Assembly (NCBI RefSeq): GCF_038396765.1
Contig: NZ_CP150096.1
Span: forward strand, 1,471,001-1,535,000
Length of the DNA stretch: 64,000 nucleotides
DNA from: Chitinophaga caseinilytica
GTDB taxonomy: Bacteria; Bacteroidota; Bacteroidia; Chitinophagales; Chitinophagaceae
Reading direction: 5' to 3'
The notes under the pieces were generated by a model that was not told the origin of the DNA, did no database searches, and saw only the letters and a program-made list of their open reading frames with translations. Of this stretch, positions 50,185-58,954 are shown in pieces (the first letter of the stretch is position 1; each line of letters opens with the position of its first letter). The translations under genes were made by a program, and so were the position numbers.

Positions 50185-51726
50185 ATGGCCATTATTGGTA
50201 ACCTGATATCCAGATCCCTACGAATAAGGAAACAGTTCACATTCAAGCTGGGGACGCCTCGCCAATACCAGATGCAGGTATTGCGCAGGTTGATGGAAAA
50301 AGCGAAGCATACGCAGTTCGGCGAACACTATCAATTTGAGGACATTTTACATGCCCCCAATTGGGTAGCCCGTTTCCGGCAGAGCGTTCCCGTGCATAAC
50401 TATAACAAGATGCACGCGGAGTGGTGGCATAAGTGCCTGGAAGGAGAGGCGAACGTGAGCTGGCCGGAGAAGATCAAGTACTTCGCGCTCAGCTCGGGAA
50501 CGTCGGAATCCGCCAGCAAACATATCCCCGTCACGCGCGACATGTTGCGTACCGTGAAAAAGGTGGGTGTGAAGCAGCTGTATTCCATGGCCAACTTCAA
50601 TGTGCCGCCGAAGTCGTTCACCAAAGGGATCCTCATGCTGGGGGGCACCACTTCCCTCTTCGAAAAAGGGGATTACTATGAGGGCGACATGAGCGGCATC
50701 CAGGCCAAGAACATCCCCAAATGGTTCCGCCGGTTTTACAAGCCGGGCAGCCAGATTTCCCGCAAGCCCAACTGGGAGCAGCGTATCAAACTGATCGTGC
50801 GCAAGGCGCCGCAGTGGGATGTGGGCACCGTTTGTGGCGTACCCGCCTGGGTACAGATCGTGCTGGAGGAAATCATCAAGTACCATAACGTCAAGCACAT
50901 CCACGAAATCTGGCCCAACCTGGCCATTTATATTCACGGCGGCGTAAGCTTCGAGCCTTACCGCGAGAGTTTCCAGCGCCTGCTGGGCAAGCCCATCACC
51001 TTTATCGAGACCTACATGGCTTCGGAAGGGTCTTTCGGCTTCCAGGCGCGGCCGGGCGTGAAAGGCATCAAACTGGTGCTGAACACGGGGATTTTCTATG
51101 AATTCATCCCCTTCAACGAAGAAAATTTCGACGCGGACGGCGAAGTGAAGCCGAATCCCAAATCATACATGATCCACGAAGTGGTGGAAGACCAGGAATA
51201 TGCCGTGATGCTGTCTACCTGCTCCGGTGCCTGGCGCTACCTGATCGGCGACGTGGTGAAGTTCACCTCCGTAAAAGAGCATGAAATCGTGATCGTGGGC
51301 CGTACCAAGCAATTCCTGAGCCTGGCCGGCGAGCACATGAGCATCGATAACATGAACAAGGCGATCGATACCGTGCAGCGGAAGCTGGGGATCACGATCC
51401 GTGAGTTTACGGTGGCGGGTTTCCAGTACGAGAACCTGTTCGCGCACAGGTGGTACATCGGGACGGATGCTACCAATGTGGACGCGGCCAAGGTCCGGGA
51501 GATCATTGACCAGACGCTGAGCGATGTGAACGATGACTATGCGGTGGAGCGAACGTCGGCGCTGAAGGAGATCTTCGTGGAGATCATGCCGAACCAGGTT
51601 TTCCTCGATTACTTGCGTTGCAAGGGTAAGGAAGGGGCCATGAACAAGTTTCCGCGTGTATTGAAGGGCGAAAAGCTCAAAGACTGGGAACAATTCCTCA
51701 TCACCAAAGCAGGCGTGAAAGCCTAA
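50185..51726 (+). CDS. GH3 auxin-responsive promoter family protein
   Basis: This 513-residue acyl-adenylate-forming enzyme is of the GH3 family, known in plants for coupling amino acids to auxin or jasmonate. Visible features are the phosphate-binding loop FALSSGTSESASKHIPVT, GGVSFEPY, the adenine-binding ETYMASEGSFGFQ and the hinge YLIGDVVKF. Bacterial GH3 proteins are common in Bacteroidota and probably adenylate other carboxylic acids; the acyl substrate and acceptor are unknown. A LysE-type exporter begins 14 nt after its stop, so the two are in one operon. Confidence 0.9.
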   Translation: MAIIGNLISRSLRIRKQFTFKLGTPRQYQMQVLRRLMEKAKHTQFGEHYQFEDILHAPNWVARFRQSVPVHNYNKMHAEWWHKCLEGEANVSWPEKIKYFALSSGTSESASKHIPVTRDMLRTVKKVGVKQLYSMANFNVPPKSFTKGILMLGGTTSLFEKGDYYEGDMSGIQAKNIPKWFRRFYKPGSQISRKPNWEQRIKLIVRKAPQWDVGTVCGVPAWVQIVLEEIIKYHNVKHIHEIWPNLAIYIHGGVSFEPYRESFQRLLGKPITFIETYMASEGSFGFQARPGVKGIKLVLNTGIFYEFIPFNEENFDADGEVKPNPKSYMIHEVVEDQEYAVMLSTCSGAWRYLIGDVVKFTSVKEHEIVIVGRTKQFLSLAGEHMSIDNMNKAIDTVQRKLGITIREFTVAGFQYENLFAHRWYIGTDATNVDAAKVREIIDQTLSDVNDDYAVERTSALKEIFVEIMPNQVFLDYLRCKGKEGAMNKFPRVLKGEKLKDWEQFLITKAGVKA

Positions 51727-51740
51727 GTGTTTTATCGGGA

Positions 51741-52430
51741 ATGACTGCCGCCATTATCGCAGGATTGGGATTGGGCGTGTTTTTATCGGTTTCTGTGGGG
51801 CCGGTGATTTTCGCCATTATCAAGTATAGCATCAGCAACGGCTGGCGTGCGGGGATTAGTTTTGCCCTGGGCGTCTCCGTGAGTGATATCATGTTTGTGT
51901 TGCTCGGGAACCTGGCATCGTCGTTCGTCGGCAGCCTGGGTTCTCATACCCGGTTGATCGGGATTTCGGGCGGCATTCTGCTGATTGGCATGGGCGTTTA
52001 CGGCCTGTTGTTCAAAAAAGTGCGTATTACCACGGGAGACGAGCGCCCGGAAATGTTCCGGACGCGCGACTACGCGAAGATCTGGCTGGGTGGGTTCCTG
52101 ATGAATACCCTTAACCCCGGGGTGATCATTTTCTGGCTGGGCGTTTGCGTGGCGAATGCGCCGTTGGATGTGAGTTATCGCATCACGATGTATTCGGTGT
52201 GTTTGCTGTTCGTATTGTCTGCCGATATCCTCAAGGTTTTCGTTTCCGATAAAATCCGTCACAAGCTGACATTGACCAACGTGCTCTGGTTGAACCGGGT
52301 GGCGGGTGTTTGTATGATCATCTTCGGGCTGGCCCTGTTGTACCAGGTGCTCCTGGGCGGGGGGATTTTTCGCATTGAGTTATTTTACCAACATGTGCAT
52401 CCCTTCACCGTACGACCCATCCACCCATAA
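51741..52430 (+). CDS. LysE family amino-acid exporter
   Basis: This 229-residue inner-membrane exporter has six hydrophobic segments. The LysE/RhtB N-terminal motif appears as GVFLSVSVGPVIFAIIKYSISNGWRAGISFALGVSVSD, and the central NTLNPGVIIFWLG carries the conserved Asn-Pro pair. It would export amino acids or similar zwitterions. Its position immediately behind the GH3-family gene suggests that it handles the product of that enzyme, which is inference. Confidence 0.88.
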   Translation: MTAAIIAGLGLGVFLSVSVGPVIFAIIKYSISNGWRAGISFALGVSVSDIMFVLLGNLASSFVGSLGSHTRLIGISGGILLIGMGVYGLLFKKVRITTGDERPEMFRTRDYAKIWLGGFLMNTLNPGVIIFWLGVCVANAPLDVSYRITMYSVCLLFVLSADILKVFVSDKIRHKLTLTNVLWLNRVAGVCMIIFGLALLYQVLLGGGIFRIELFYQHVHPFTVRPIHP

Positions 52431-52545
52431 ATTATAAATTAATCACAGGAAGGATATTTTATTAAATCCGAATTAGTGCTGGATATAGTAACGCACATCC
52501 AGCAAAGAACAGTCCCTATTCGACGAATCTTCGAGTCAATCGTAA

Positions 52546-52749
52546 TTATCTGATTTGCGGTTTGGGTATCGGATGTTTGGCAAGAAAAGCCCTGGCTTCC
52601 CCCAATTTCATGTTAAAGAATGCCCTTTTCTTAAGGCCCCGAAAGTAACGCTTTGGCATAATTCGGTAACGGAAATTCAGTTTCGTGTTGTATAACCATT
52701 TCCCCATGGGGCGCCTGAGTGTTTTAATAATCCTGCTGCATTTATTCAT
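52546..52749 (-). CDS. small basic hypothetical protein in AT-rich module
   Basis: This 67-residue protein is strongly basic (MNKCSRIIKTLRRPMGKWLY, then RYRIMPKRYFRGLKKRAFF) with no membrane segment or signal. It starts 7 nt after the DUF6934 gene and is presumably co-transcribed. No family is recognised. The AT-rich composition of the pair contrasts with the neighbours. Confidence 0.5.
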   Translation of the reverse strand: MNKCSRIIKTLRRPMGKWLYNTKLNFRYRIMPKRYFRGLKKRAFFNMKLGEARAFLAKHPIPKPQIR

Positions 52750-52756
52750 GGTAATT

Positions 52757-53194
52757 TCATTTTTTCGTTAGTGAAAACGACGAATAGTTATTGTTTGGTT
52801 GAAATGTTTCCCATTCATTTTCGTGGAAACCTTCCAATAGAAAATCTTTGTTTATTTCATGGAGGTACGACAATAGCCGCATCTGATATAGCCTGGTCCT
52901 TGCTTGCGTACTTCCCCGAACAAAAATCCGGGACATGGGATAACGTAGCATAAACGCCTGAACGGTATTAGCCACCGTGCTCAACACTTTTTCCCGGTCA
53001 AGATTGTTGCTTCTGTTTTTGTCATTGATAGATTTTCGCTCATCCACCCAGTCTCCAAAAGCAAGGTTGAAACAATTTCTACCGATAGTCTGAAACGAAA
53101 TATGTTTCTCTATTTTCCCTTTGGGTCCTTCACTCACAAAAGTGTGCGTTAACAAATCATCAGATGAAATCACCGGATAAGAATCCAGATTCAT
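52757..53194 (-). CDS. DUF6934 family protein
   Basis: This 145-residue protein matches DUF6934 of Bacteroidota: FVSEGPKGKIEKHISFQ near residue 20, NCFNLAFGDWVDERK, KVLSTVANTVQAFMLRYPMSRIFVRGSTQARTRLYQMRL in the middle and a C-terminal EWETFQPNNNY. The family has no known role but recurs as small, variable, often AT-rich genes next to a second short gene, an arrangement like toxin-antitoxin pairs. That link is speculative. Confidence 0.72.
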   Translation of the reverse strand: MNLDSYPVISSDDLLTHTFVSEGPKGKIEKHISFQTIGRNCFNLAFGDWVDERKSINDKNRSNNLDREKVLSTVANTVQAFMLRYPMSRIFVRGSTQARTRLYQMRLLSYLHEINKDFLLEGFHENEWETFQPNNNYSSFSLTKK

Positions 53195-53357
53195 GAATCA
53201 AGAGTTTACTTTTTTTATGATTCAAATGTCGTTGAAGGTGATGAACGCACCTAAAAATGCATCTCCGCATTTCGGAGATGGAAATCAGTTTTGAGGAGTT
53301 GAAGTAAGCGGAAAGTTAACGTGGAATCGAGTTTGGTGAAGACCGGAAATCCTGATA

Positions 53358-53388
53358 TAAAAAAAGGCCGCAATGTATGCGGCCTTCG
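53358..53388 (-). terminator. intrinsic terminator of the oxidoreductase beta-subunit gene
   Basis: The stem AAGGCCGCA / TGCGGCCTT is followed on the minus strand by T7, 20 nt beyond the stop at 53408. Confidence 0.9.
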
Positions 53389-53407
53389 TATGCTGTTGGG
53401 TTTGTTG

Positions 53408-54445
53408 CTATGCGATCGTCCAGGTTTCGTTGCCGGCCAGGAGCTTGTCCAGGCTGCCGGGACCACGTTTTGCCTTCGCTTCTTCCAGCTGGGCGCCCAT
53501 GATCTCTTCGTAAGTAGGACGGAAAATCTGGTAGAACACGCCGAACGGACGGGGCAGGTGCCCTTCGATCCGGGCGTCGTCGAACATGCGGGTGAGGATC
53601 TGCGCCTTGCCGAAATCCTGCTCGTCGTGGATCCACAGGTCGGAAGCGCTGAACTGACCATCATTCAGGTCTACCACCACCGGCTTATGCCCGTCCAGCC
53701 GTACACCCAGGTTCTTCTGCGCGCCAAACACCAGCGGCTGGCCCTGTTCCACGAAGATCGTATTGTCGGCCTTGCTCGATTTTTCGGTGAATACTTCAAA
53801 CGCGCCATCGTTGAAGATGTTGCAGTTCTGGTAAATCTCCAGGAACGAAGCGCCCTTGTGCGCATGGCTGCGCTTCAGCATCTCCTGGAGGTGCTTGGGA
53901 TCGCGGTCCATGCTGCGCGCTACGAACGTCGCATCCGCGCCCATGGCCAGCGCCATCGGGTTGAACGGATGGTCGATACTGCCGTAGGGCGTGCTCTTCG
54001 TCACTTTATTGGTTTCCGAAGTCGGGGAATATTGTCCTTTCGTCAAACCATAAATCTGGTTGTTGAACAACATGATATTCACGTCGAAATTACGGCGCAG
54101 CAAGTGGATGGTATGGTTGCCGCCGATGGAAAGCCCGTCGCCGTCGCCCGTTACGATCCATACGCTCAGCTCGGGGCGCGTAGCCTTCAACCCGGAAGCG
54201 ATGGCCGTGGCGCGCCCGTGGATCGAGTGCATGCCGTACGTGTTCATGTAATAAGGAAAACGCGAAGAACATCCGATACCGGATACGATCACGATGTTTT
54301 CACGGGGAATGCCAAGTCCGGGCATAATGGTTTGCACCTGTTTCAATATGGAGTAGTCTCCGCAACCCGGGCACCAGCGGACTTCCTGGTCGGTTGCAAA
54401 ATCTTTGGCCGTTAAAGGCTGCGGAGAAGCGGTAGTTGTTGACAT
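53408..54445 (-). CDS. korB: 2-oxoacid:ferredoxin oxidoreductase, beta subunit
   Basis: This thiamine-diphosphate subunit of an oxoacid:ferredoxin oxidoreductase (2-oxoglutarate or similar) has 345 residues. The start is the ATG at 54445. It shows the CPGCGDY Fe-S or ThDP-proximal motif, GIGCSSRFPYYMNTYGMHSIHGRA, the ThDP-binding GDGDGLSIGGNH and FNNQIYGLTKGQYSPTS. The alpha subunit normally sits next door but is absent on both sides here, so either it is elsewhere in the genome or this copy stands alone. It follows the AhpD-like gene by 32 nt. Confidence 0.92.
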   Translation of the reverse strand: MSTTTASPQPLTAKDFATDQEVRWCPGCGDYSILKQVQTIMPGLGIPRENIVIVSGIGCSSRFPYYMNTYGMHSIHGRATAIASGLKATRPELSVWIVTGDGDGLSIGGNHTIHLLRRNFDVNIMLFNNQIYGLTKGQYSPTSETNKVTKSTPYGSIDHPFNPMALAMGADATFVARSMDRDPKHLQEMLKRSHAHKGASFLEIYQNCNIFNDGAFEVFTEKSSKADNTIFVEQGQPLVFGAQKNLGVRLDGHKPVVVDLNDGQFSASDLWIHDEQDFGKAQILTRMFDDARIEGHLPRPFGVFYQIFRPTYEEIMGAQLEEAKAKRGPGSLDKLLAGNETWTIA

Positions 54446-54477
54446 TGATGTATATATATAAAGTTTGAAATGTAAAG

Positions 54478-54822
54478 TTACGGATTGATCAGTTCTTCCC
54501 AATATTCGGCTGCCCGACGGGTGTGGGGGATCACGATGGTGCCGCCCACGATATTGGCCACTGCAAAAACTTCATACAGTTCGGCCGTGGTAACTCCCTG
54601 CTCATGACATTTCCCGAGGTGATATTTGATGCAATCGTCACAACGCAGCACCATGGAGGCCACGAGCCCCAGCAATTCCTTCGTTTTCACGGACAGCGCC
54701 CCTTCGGCGTATGTATTCGTATCGAGGTTGAACAGCCGGTTGAGCACCAGGTTCTGTTTTCCCAGGATCACTTCGTTCATTTTGCTCCGGTAAGCGTCGA
54801 ACTCTTCTACCAGTTGGCCCAT
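54478..54822 (-). CDS. carboxymuconolactone decarboxylase/AhpD-like protein
   Basis: This 114-residue protein starts at MGQLVEEFDAYR (ATG at 54822; upstream Met codons lie in the leader). It has the AhpD-like core with CxxC-x-x-x-H as CDDCIKYH (about residues 67-74), which usually gives peroxidase or disulphide-exchange activity, and the helix TAELYEVFAVANIVGG. It may protect or service the oxygen-sensitive oxidoreductase encoded next, but that is conjecture. Confidence 0.88.
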   Translation of the reverse strand: MGQLVEEFDAYRSKMNEVILGKQNLVLNRLFNLDTNTYAEGALSVKTKELLGLVASMVLRCDDCIKYHLGKCHEQGVTTAELYEVFAVANIVGGTIVIPHTRRAAEYWEELINP

Positions 54823-55201
54823 AAGATTGTATTTATCAACGGATAACGTTAAAGATACGAAATATCCCCTTGTCAGCCGTCCGACAAAGATAATCATTAA
54901 TCTACTAAGATGGTAGGGTATTGAGAACTTTAAAAATACTCACTTGTGGGTATTTGCTGCCAACTGTCAAATGGGCAACTTTGCACTGTGGCGCCGGTTC
55001 AGTCCGGGCCTGGTTTTCGGCCCCAATTTCCCGGTTTCACCGTTAACGAAGACATGAGATATTAACCGCCTTACGGCGAGGATGCATACGTGTTGACTTT
55101 CACCGTGCTACCCGCGCTAAAGAATCGTTCTGGATATGGAAATACCTTCACCGGTATTACATGGCTCCCTCTGCGGGAGCCATTTCTGTTCCATCCCCGC
55201 C
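54823..55201. promoter_or_regulatory. 379-nt upstream region of the AhpD-like gene
   Basis: There is no gene. On the minus strand TATCTTTG (54892-54885) matches the -7 consensus about 60 nt before the AhpD-like start. At 55160-55183 is a perfect 9-bp hairpin (ATGGCTCCC / GGGAGCCAT) 20 nt beyond the amidase stop, which may act as its terminator although no T-tract follows on the minus strand. No riboswitch family was recognised. Confidence 0.45.
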
Positions 55202-56788
55202 TTATTGGGCTTTGGCGTAGCCTTCCGCCACAAATTCCTTGATCCCCGCCACGATCTTTCCGGCCATTTCCCGCCGGAACCCCGGGTCCAGCACCCGCAT
55301 TTCATCTTCCGGATTGCTCAGGAACAGCGTTTCCACCAGCACATTGGGATATTCGGTAGGCCCGTTCAACGCGAAGTTGAAACTCCCCACGTTCCCGAAT
55401 TCCTTCAAACCCAGCTCCAGCAGCCGTTTATAGATATGCTGGCTCAGTGGCCGGAACCCGATATGCTTATAGTAGGTGCTTGTGCCCTGGATCCGGATAG
55501 GGTCAGACGATGAATTGAGGTGAATGCTCACGAGGAGATCGGGGTCTTTGTCGCGGTAAGAAACCACGCGGTAGCCGTTGTCGACATAAGAATCGTTGAC
55601 GCGGGTCATGATGACGCGGGCCCCTTCGCGCTGGAGCGCCTGTTGCAGGGCCACGGCCACCGCCAGCGCCATTTCCTTTTCGTAGACGCCCGTGGGGCCC
55701 TGCGCACCGAGATTCCTGCCGCCATGACCGGCATCCACAGCGATGGTAAGATCGCCCAGGCCGGGCTTCGCGGGAGGACGTTTCACCTTTACCGTCAAAA
55801 TACTGCCGTTATAATATACCTGGTGCCCCCAGTGCTGGGTGTGCTTCAATTCGATGATGACCCGGAGCATATCGTCTTCCGGCTGTTCATAATAAACGTT
55901 CTTGATTTCCTTCGTATTCTCCAGCTGCGTGATCCAGTTGGTGTTGGACGTAGCGCCGAAAATATCGATCACGATGCGGGAAGGATCGGTTTGCTGGATG
56001 GTACGGTACGGCAGTTTGGTGTTCAGGGCAACCGACACGTAATCGAACTTCTCATCGCCCCAAACCCGCCACGAGCCGGTGAGCGACGATGGCGGAAACG
56101 TTCCCTGCGGCTGCAGTTTCACGAATTCCTGCGGGATCCAGGCGCTGAGGGTTTTGGACAATTGAACGCGGTAATCGCCATCGGCCTTTCCGGTGATGTT
56201 GAGCACCACGCCGGTATCCAGGCTGCCCATGCGCGCGCCGCCGAGGCGGTCGGCGCCGAGACCGTATTTGAGAATGGGATCGTCACCGGTAGTTTTGCCG
56301 ATGAGGGGCTGCGCCTGCGGATCGCGGAGCGTGAAGATATTCGGTGTAGACCGGCGTACCTGCTGCCCTTCATATTCGAGCGTAACCGGCAACTGGCGGC
56401 CCTGGATGAGGGGATCGGCGCATTGCACGGTATACGTTCCCTGGTAAATGCCCCGCATTTGCTGGGAGCCGCCAACAGGCAATTCCCGCAGCGTGAGCGC
56501 GTCGCCGACTTTTACGGTGCCGCCCGTGATGGCTTTCACGCGGATCTGGATGATATCGCCCGGGGCCACGGTGAGGTTGCCTTCGGGGAAAGTTTGTATG
56601 GATGCGATGTTGACGGTGGTAACCGGCTGCGGCGCCTGTGGCATGTTGTAGGTAAACCAGATGGAACGCGAGGAGCTGTCGCCCGAGGGGCCTTTCGATT
56701 TCACCACGAATTCGTTACCGCCTTCTGTCAGTGTCACTTCTATGGCGAAAGCGCCGGTGGGATATACTTTCTGGGGCGCATCGTTCAC
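55202..56788 (-). CDS. N-acetylmuramoyl-L-alanine amidase, main part (frameshifted)
   Basis: This cell-wall hydrolase cuts the amide bond between muramic acid and peptide stems. An N-terminal region of about 290 residues with beta-sandwich/SH3-like modules and an AMIN-like segment (YVSVALNTKLPYRTIQQ) leads to an Amidase_3 domain (about residues 330-525). The zinc and catalytic residues are in VDAGHGGRNLGA (His), VYEKEMALAVA (Glu), VSIHLNSSS (His) and LVETLFLSNPEDE (catalytic Glu). The true N terminus with the signal peptide lies in the overlapping ORF ending at 56960: an extra base in the AA at 56791-56792 breaks the frame. Confidence 0.88.
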   Translation of the reverse strand: MNDAPQKVYPTGAFAIEVTLTEGGNEFVVKSKGPSGDSSSRSIWFTYNMPQAPQPVTTVNIASIQTFPEGNLTVAPGDIIQIRVKAITGGTVKVGDALTLRELPVGGSQQMRGIYQGTYTVQCADPLIQGRQLPVTLEYEGQQVRRSTPNIFTLRDPQAQPLIGKTTGDDPILKYGLGADRLGGARMGSLDTGVVLNITGKADGDYRVQLSKTLSAWIPQEFVKLQPQGTFPPSSLTGSWRVWGDEKFDYVSVALNTKLPYRTIQQTDPSRIVIDIFGATSNTNWITQLENTKEIKNVYYEQPEDDMLRVIIELKHTQHWGHQVYYNGSILTVKVKRPPAKPGLGDLTIAVDAGHGGRNLGAQGPTGVYEKEMALAVAVALQQALQREGARVIMTRVNDSYVDNGYRVVSYRDKDPDLLVSIHLNSSSDPIRIQGTSTYYKHIGFRPLSQHIYKRLLELGLKEFGNVGSFNFALNGPTEYPNVLVETLFLSNPEDEMRVLDPGFRREMAGKIVAGIKEFVAEGYAKAQ

Positions 56789-56960
56789 TGAACACCTGGC
56801 AAGATTTGCAGGTGGAGCCTACGAGAAACTGCCGTGCGGTGGATACGCTGTTGTTCAGTTTGCCTGGTTGGGTAAGGCGCAAAAAACTTTTCTCCTGGGC
56901 CAGAGATGGGGTGGCGATGCAGGCCGCCATCAACAGGCTCCCGATTTTCCATTTCGACAT
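56715..56960 (-). CDS. N-terminal part of the amidase (frameshifted)
   Basis: From the ATG at 56960 it encodes a signal peptide (MSKWKIGSLLMAACIATPSLAQ) and the first mature residues (FLRLTQPGKLNNSVSTARQFLVGSTCKSCQV). The next natural codons are SVNDAPQKVYPTGAF in the +1 frame, the start of the long amidase ORF. Reading on in the present frame gives a basic spurious tail. A single surplus T on the minus strand explains the split. Confidence 0.75.
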   Translation of the reverse strand: MSKWKIGSLLMAACIATPSLAQEKSFLRLTQPGKLNNSVSTARQFLVGSTCKSCQVFSERCAPESISHRRFRHRSDTDRRR

Positions 56961-56985
56961 AGCGCGCTGGTTATTGTCCAAAAAA

Positions 56986-57016
56986 ACAAGGAACAGGTAT
57001 TGTGCCTGTTCCTTGT
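56986..57016 (-). terminator. intrinsic terminator of the acyl-CoA dehydrogenase gene
   Basis: A perfect 12-bp stem (ACAAGGAACAGG / CCTGTTCCTTGT) is followed on the minus strand by T7. It lies 39 nt beyond the stop of the dehydrogenase gene and just before the amidase start. Confidence 0.95.
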
Positions 57017-57054
57017 AAAGTTATCTATTTCAAGTGTTAATGACCTGCCGCTCT

Positions 57055-58848
57055 TCAAAAAGTGTATCTGCCGTCACTAATAAGTTTGTCGGCAATACGG
57101 CGGCGGGCGTCCTTGGTATTGAACGGTTCGGTTTTGGTGAAGCGTTTCAGGCCGAGGAGCATCATCCGTTGTTCATCACCTTCGGCGAAGCCGTTGATGG
57201 CGTCCCTTCCGGATTTATGCACACGGTCTGCCGCGTCTGTGATATAGGTTTTTACCATATCGGCCTGCAGTGCAACGGCGGCTTCGCCTTTTTGTTCGGT
57301 GAGTTTGATGAGGCGGAGCAGCGCACTTTCGCAGGCGAATGTTTCGATGGCCATGTCTGCGATGTTCATGAGGATTTCCTGTTCGGATTCCAGTTTCATC
57401 ATGAGTTTCTGTGCGGCGGCGCCGGCGGCGAGGAGGATGGCCTTTTTCAGGTTGGCGATCACTTTCTTTTCCGCGGCGTACGTGCTTTCATCGTCGTTCC
57501 CGAAATCGGGGATGCTCATCAGTTCCTTCTGCACGTTCATGGCGGGCGTCATGAGGTCGATCTTGCCTTTCATGGCGCGCTTGAGCGTCATGTCGAGCGT
57601 GAGGAGGCGGTTGATCTCGTTGGTGCCTTCGAAAATGCGGTTGATGCGCGAATCGCGGTAGGCTTTGGAGATGACGTATTCGTCGCTGAAGCCGTTCCCG
57701 CCGTGGATCTGCACGCCTTCGTCCACCACGAAATCGAGCACTTCGGAGCCGAGTACTTTCAGGATGGCGCATTCGACGGCGTATTCTTCTGCGGCGCCGA
57801 GGAGGGCTTCGCTGAACGATTTGCTGGCGGCGAGCAGCTCATGTTCCTGCTGGTTGATGAGGTCTGCCGTGCGGTAAAGGGCCGAATCGCAGGTCCAGAT
57901 GCGGATGGCCATTTCGGCGAGTTTATGTTTGATGGCGCCGAAGTTGGCGATGGGTTGTTTGAATTGTTCGCGGGTTTTGGCGTACTGGATGGCGATGTTG
58001 ATGCTGCCTTTGGCGCCTCCCTGGGTGGCGGCGCAGAGTTTGAGGCGGCCGATGTTGAGGATGTTGAAGGCGATGAGGTGGCCTTTGCCGATTTGCCCCA
58101 GCACGTTTTCTGCGGGGATTTTGGCGTCCTGGAAATAAATCTGCCGGGTGGAGGAGCCTTTGATGCCCATTTTATGTTCTTCCGGCCCGAGCGTGAAGCC
58201 TGGTGTGCCTTTTTCCACGATGAAGGCGGTGAATTGTTCGCCGTCGACTTTCGCGAAAACGGTGAATACGTCAGCGAACCCGGAGTTGGTGATCCAGATT
58301 TTCTGGCCGTTCAGGATATAATGCTTCCCGTCGTCCGTCAGTTTGGCGGTGGTTTTGGCGCTCAGCGCGTCCGATCCGGAGTTGGGCTCGGTGAGGGCGT
58401 ATGCGCCTTTCATTTCGCCGGTGGCGAGTTTGGGGATGTATTTCTGTTTTTGTGCTTCTGTGCCGAAATAAAGGATGGGCAACGAGCCGATCCCGGTGTG
58501 GGCGGCCATGGCTACGGAGAAGGAGTGCCCTGCGCCGAGGGCTTCGTTGATAAGGGTTGCGGTAATGAAATCTTTGCCGAGGCCTCCCAGCTCTTCCGGG
58601 AAAGCCGCTCCCAGCAAGCCCTGCTCGCCGGCTTTGTCCAGCAGCGAAGGCATAAGGCCTTCCTCCATCTTGTCCAGCCTGTCCAGCACCGGCGTAACCT
58701 CCCTGGCAATGAAGGTTTCGGCCATTTCCTTGATCATCAGCTGCTCTTCCGAAAAATCTTCAGGGATGAAAACGTCTGCGGGGGATGCGTCTTTCACCAG
58801 GAACTCCGCCCCTTTCAGGGCTGCTTTGCTATTAACCGCGGTATCCAT
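57055..58848 (-). CDS. acyl-CoA dehydrogenase
   Basis: This FAD-dependent enzyme does the first step of fatty-acid beta-oxidation. At 597 residues it is of the long VLCAD-like type. The N-terminal helical domain (about 30-150), the beta domain with YALTEPNSGSDA and WITNSGFADVFTVFA, and the C-terminal helical domain with RIFEGTNEINRL are followed by a C-terminal extension of about 150 residues typical of VLCAD/ACAD9. The catalytic base is probably the Glu of YAVECAILK. It is a single-gene unit with a strong terminator. Confidence 0.95.
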   Translation of the reverse strand: MDTAVNSKAALKGAEFLVKDASPADVFIPEDFSEEQLMIKEMAETFIAREVTPVLDRLDKMEEGLMPSLLDKAGEQGLLGAAFPEELGGLGKDFITATLINEALGAGHSFSVAMAAHTGIGSLPILYFGTEAQKQKYIPKLATGEMKGAYALTEPNSGSDALSAKTTAKLTDDGKHYILNGQKIWITNSGFADVFTVFAKVDGEQFTAFIVEKGTPGFTLGPEEHKMGIKGSSTRQIYFQDAKIPAENVLGQIGKGHLIAFNILNIGRLKLCAATQGGAKGSINIAIQYAKTREQFKQPIANFGAIKHKLAEMAIRIWTCDSALYRTADLINQQEHELLAASKSFSEALLGAAEEYAVECAILKVLGSEVLDFVVDEGVQIHGGNGFSDEYVISKAYRDSRINRIFEGTNEINRLLTLDMTLKRAMKGKIDLMTPAMNVQKELMSIPDFGNDDESTYAAEKKVIANLKKAILLAAGAAAQKLMMKLESEQEILMNIADMAIETFACESALLRLIKLTEQKGEAAVALQADMVKTYITDAADRVHKSGRDAINGFAEGDEQRMMLLGLKRFTKTEPFNTKDARRRIADKLISDGRYTF

Positions 58849-58954
58849 TTTGCATGATTTTTTAGTCTACTCGTAATTTACCGAGTTTATGGCAATTGAC
58901 AAATTATGATTACGTAGCATAATGTTATAAATTCGCAATCCCGGAAAACGCCCC

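Noticed and set aside
57034..58857. 607-codon plus-strand reading frame
   Set aside because: It is exactly antisense to the acyl-CoA dehydrogenase gene, shows no domain, and has the Phe/Gly/Val-rich composition produced by reading a GC-rich gene backwards.
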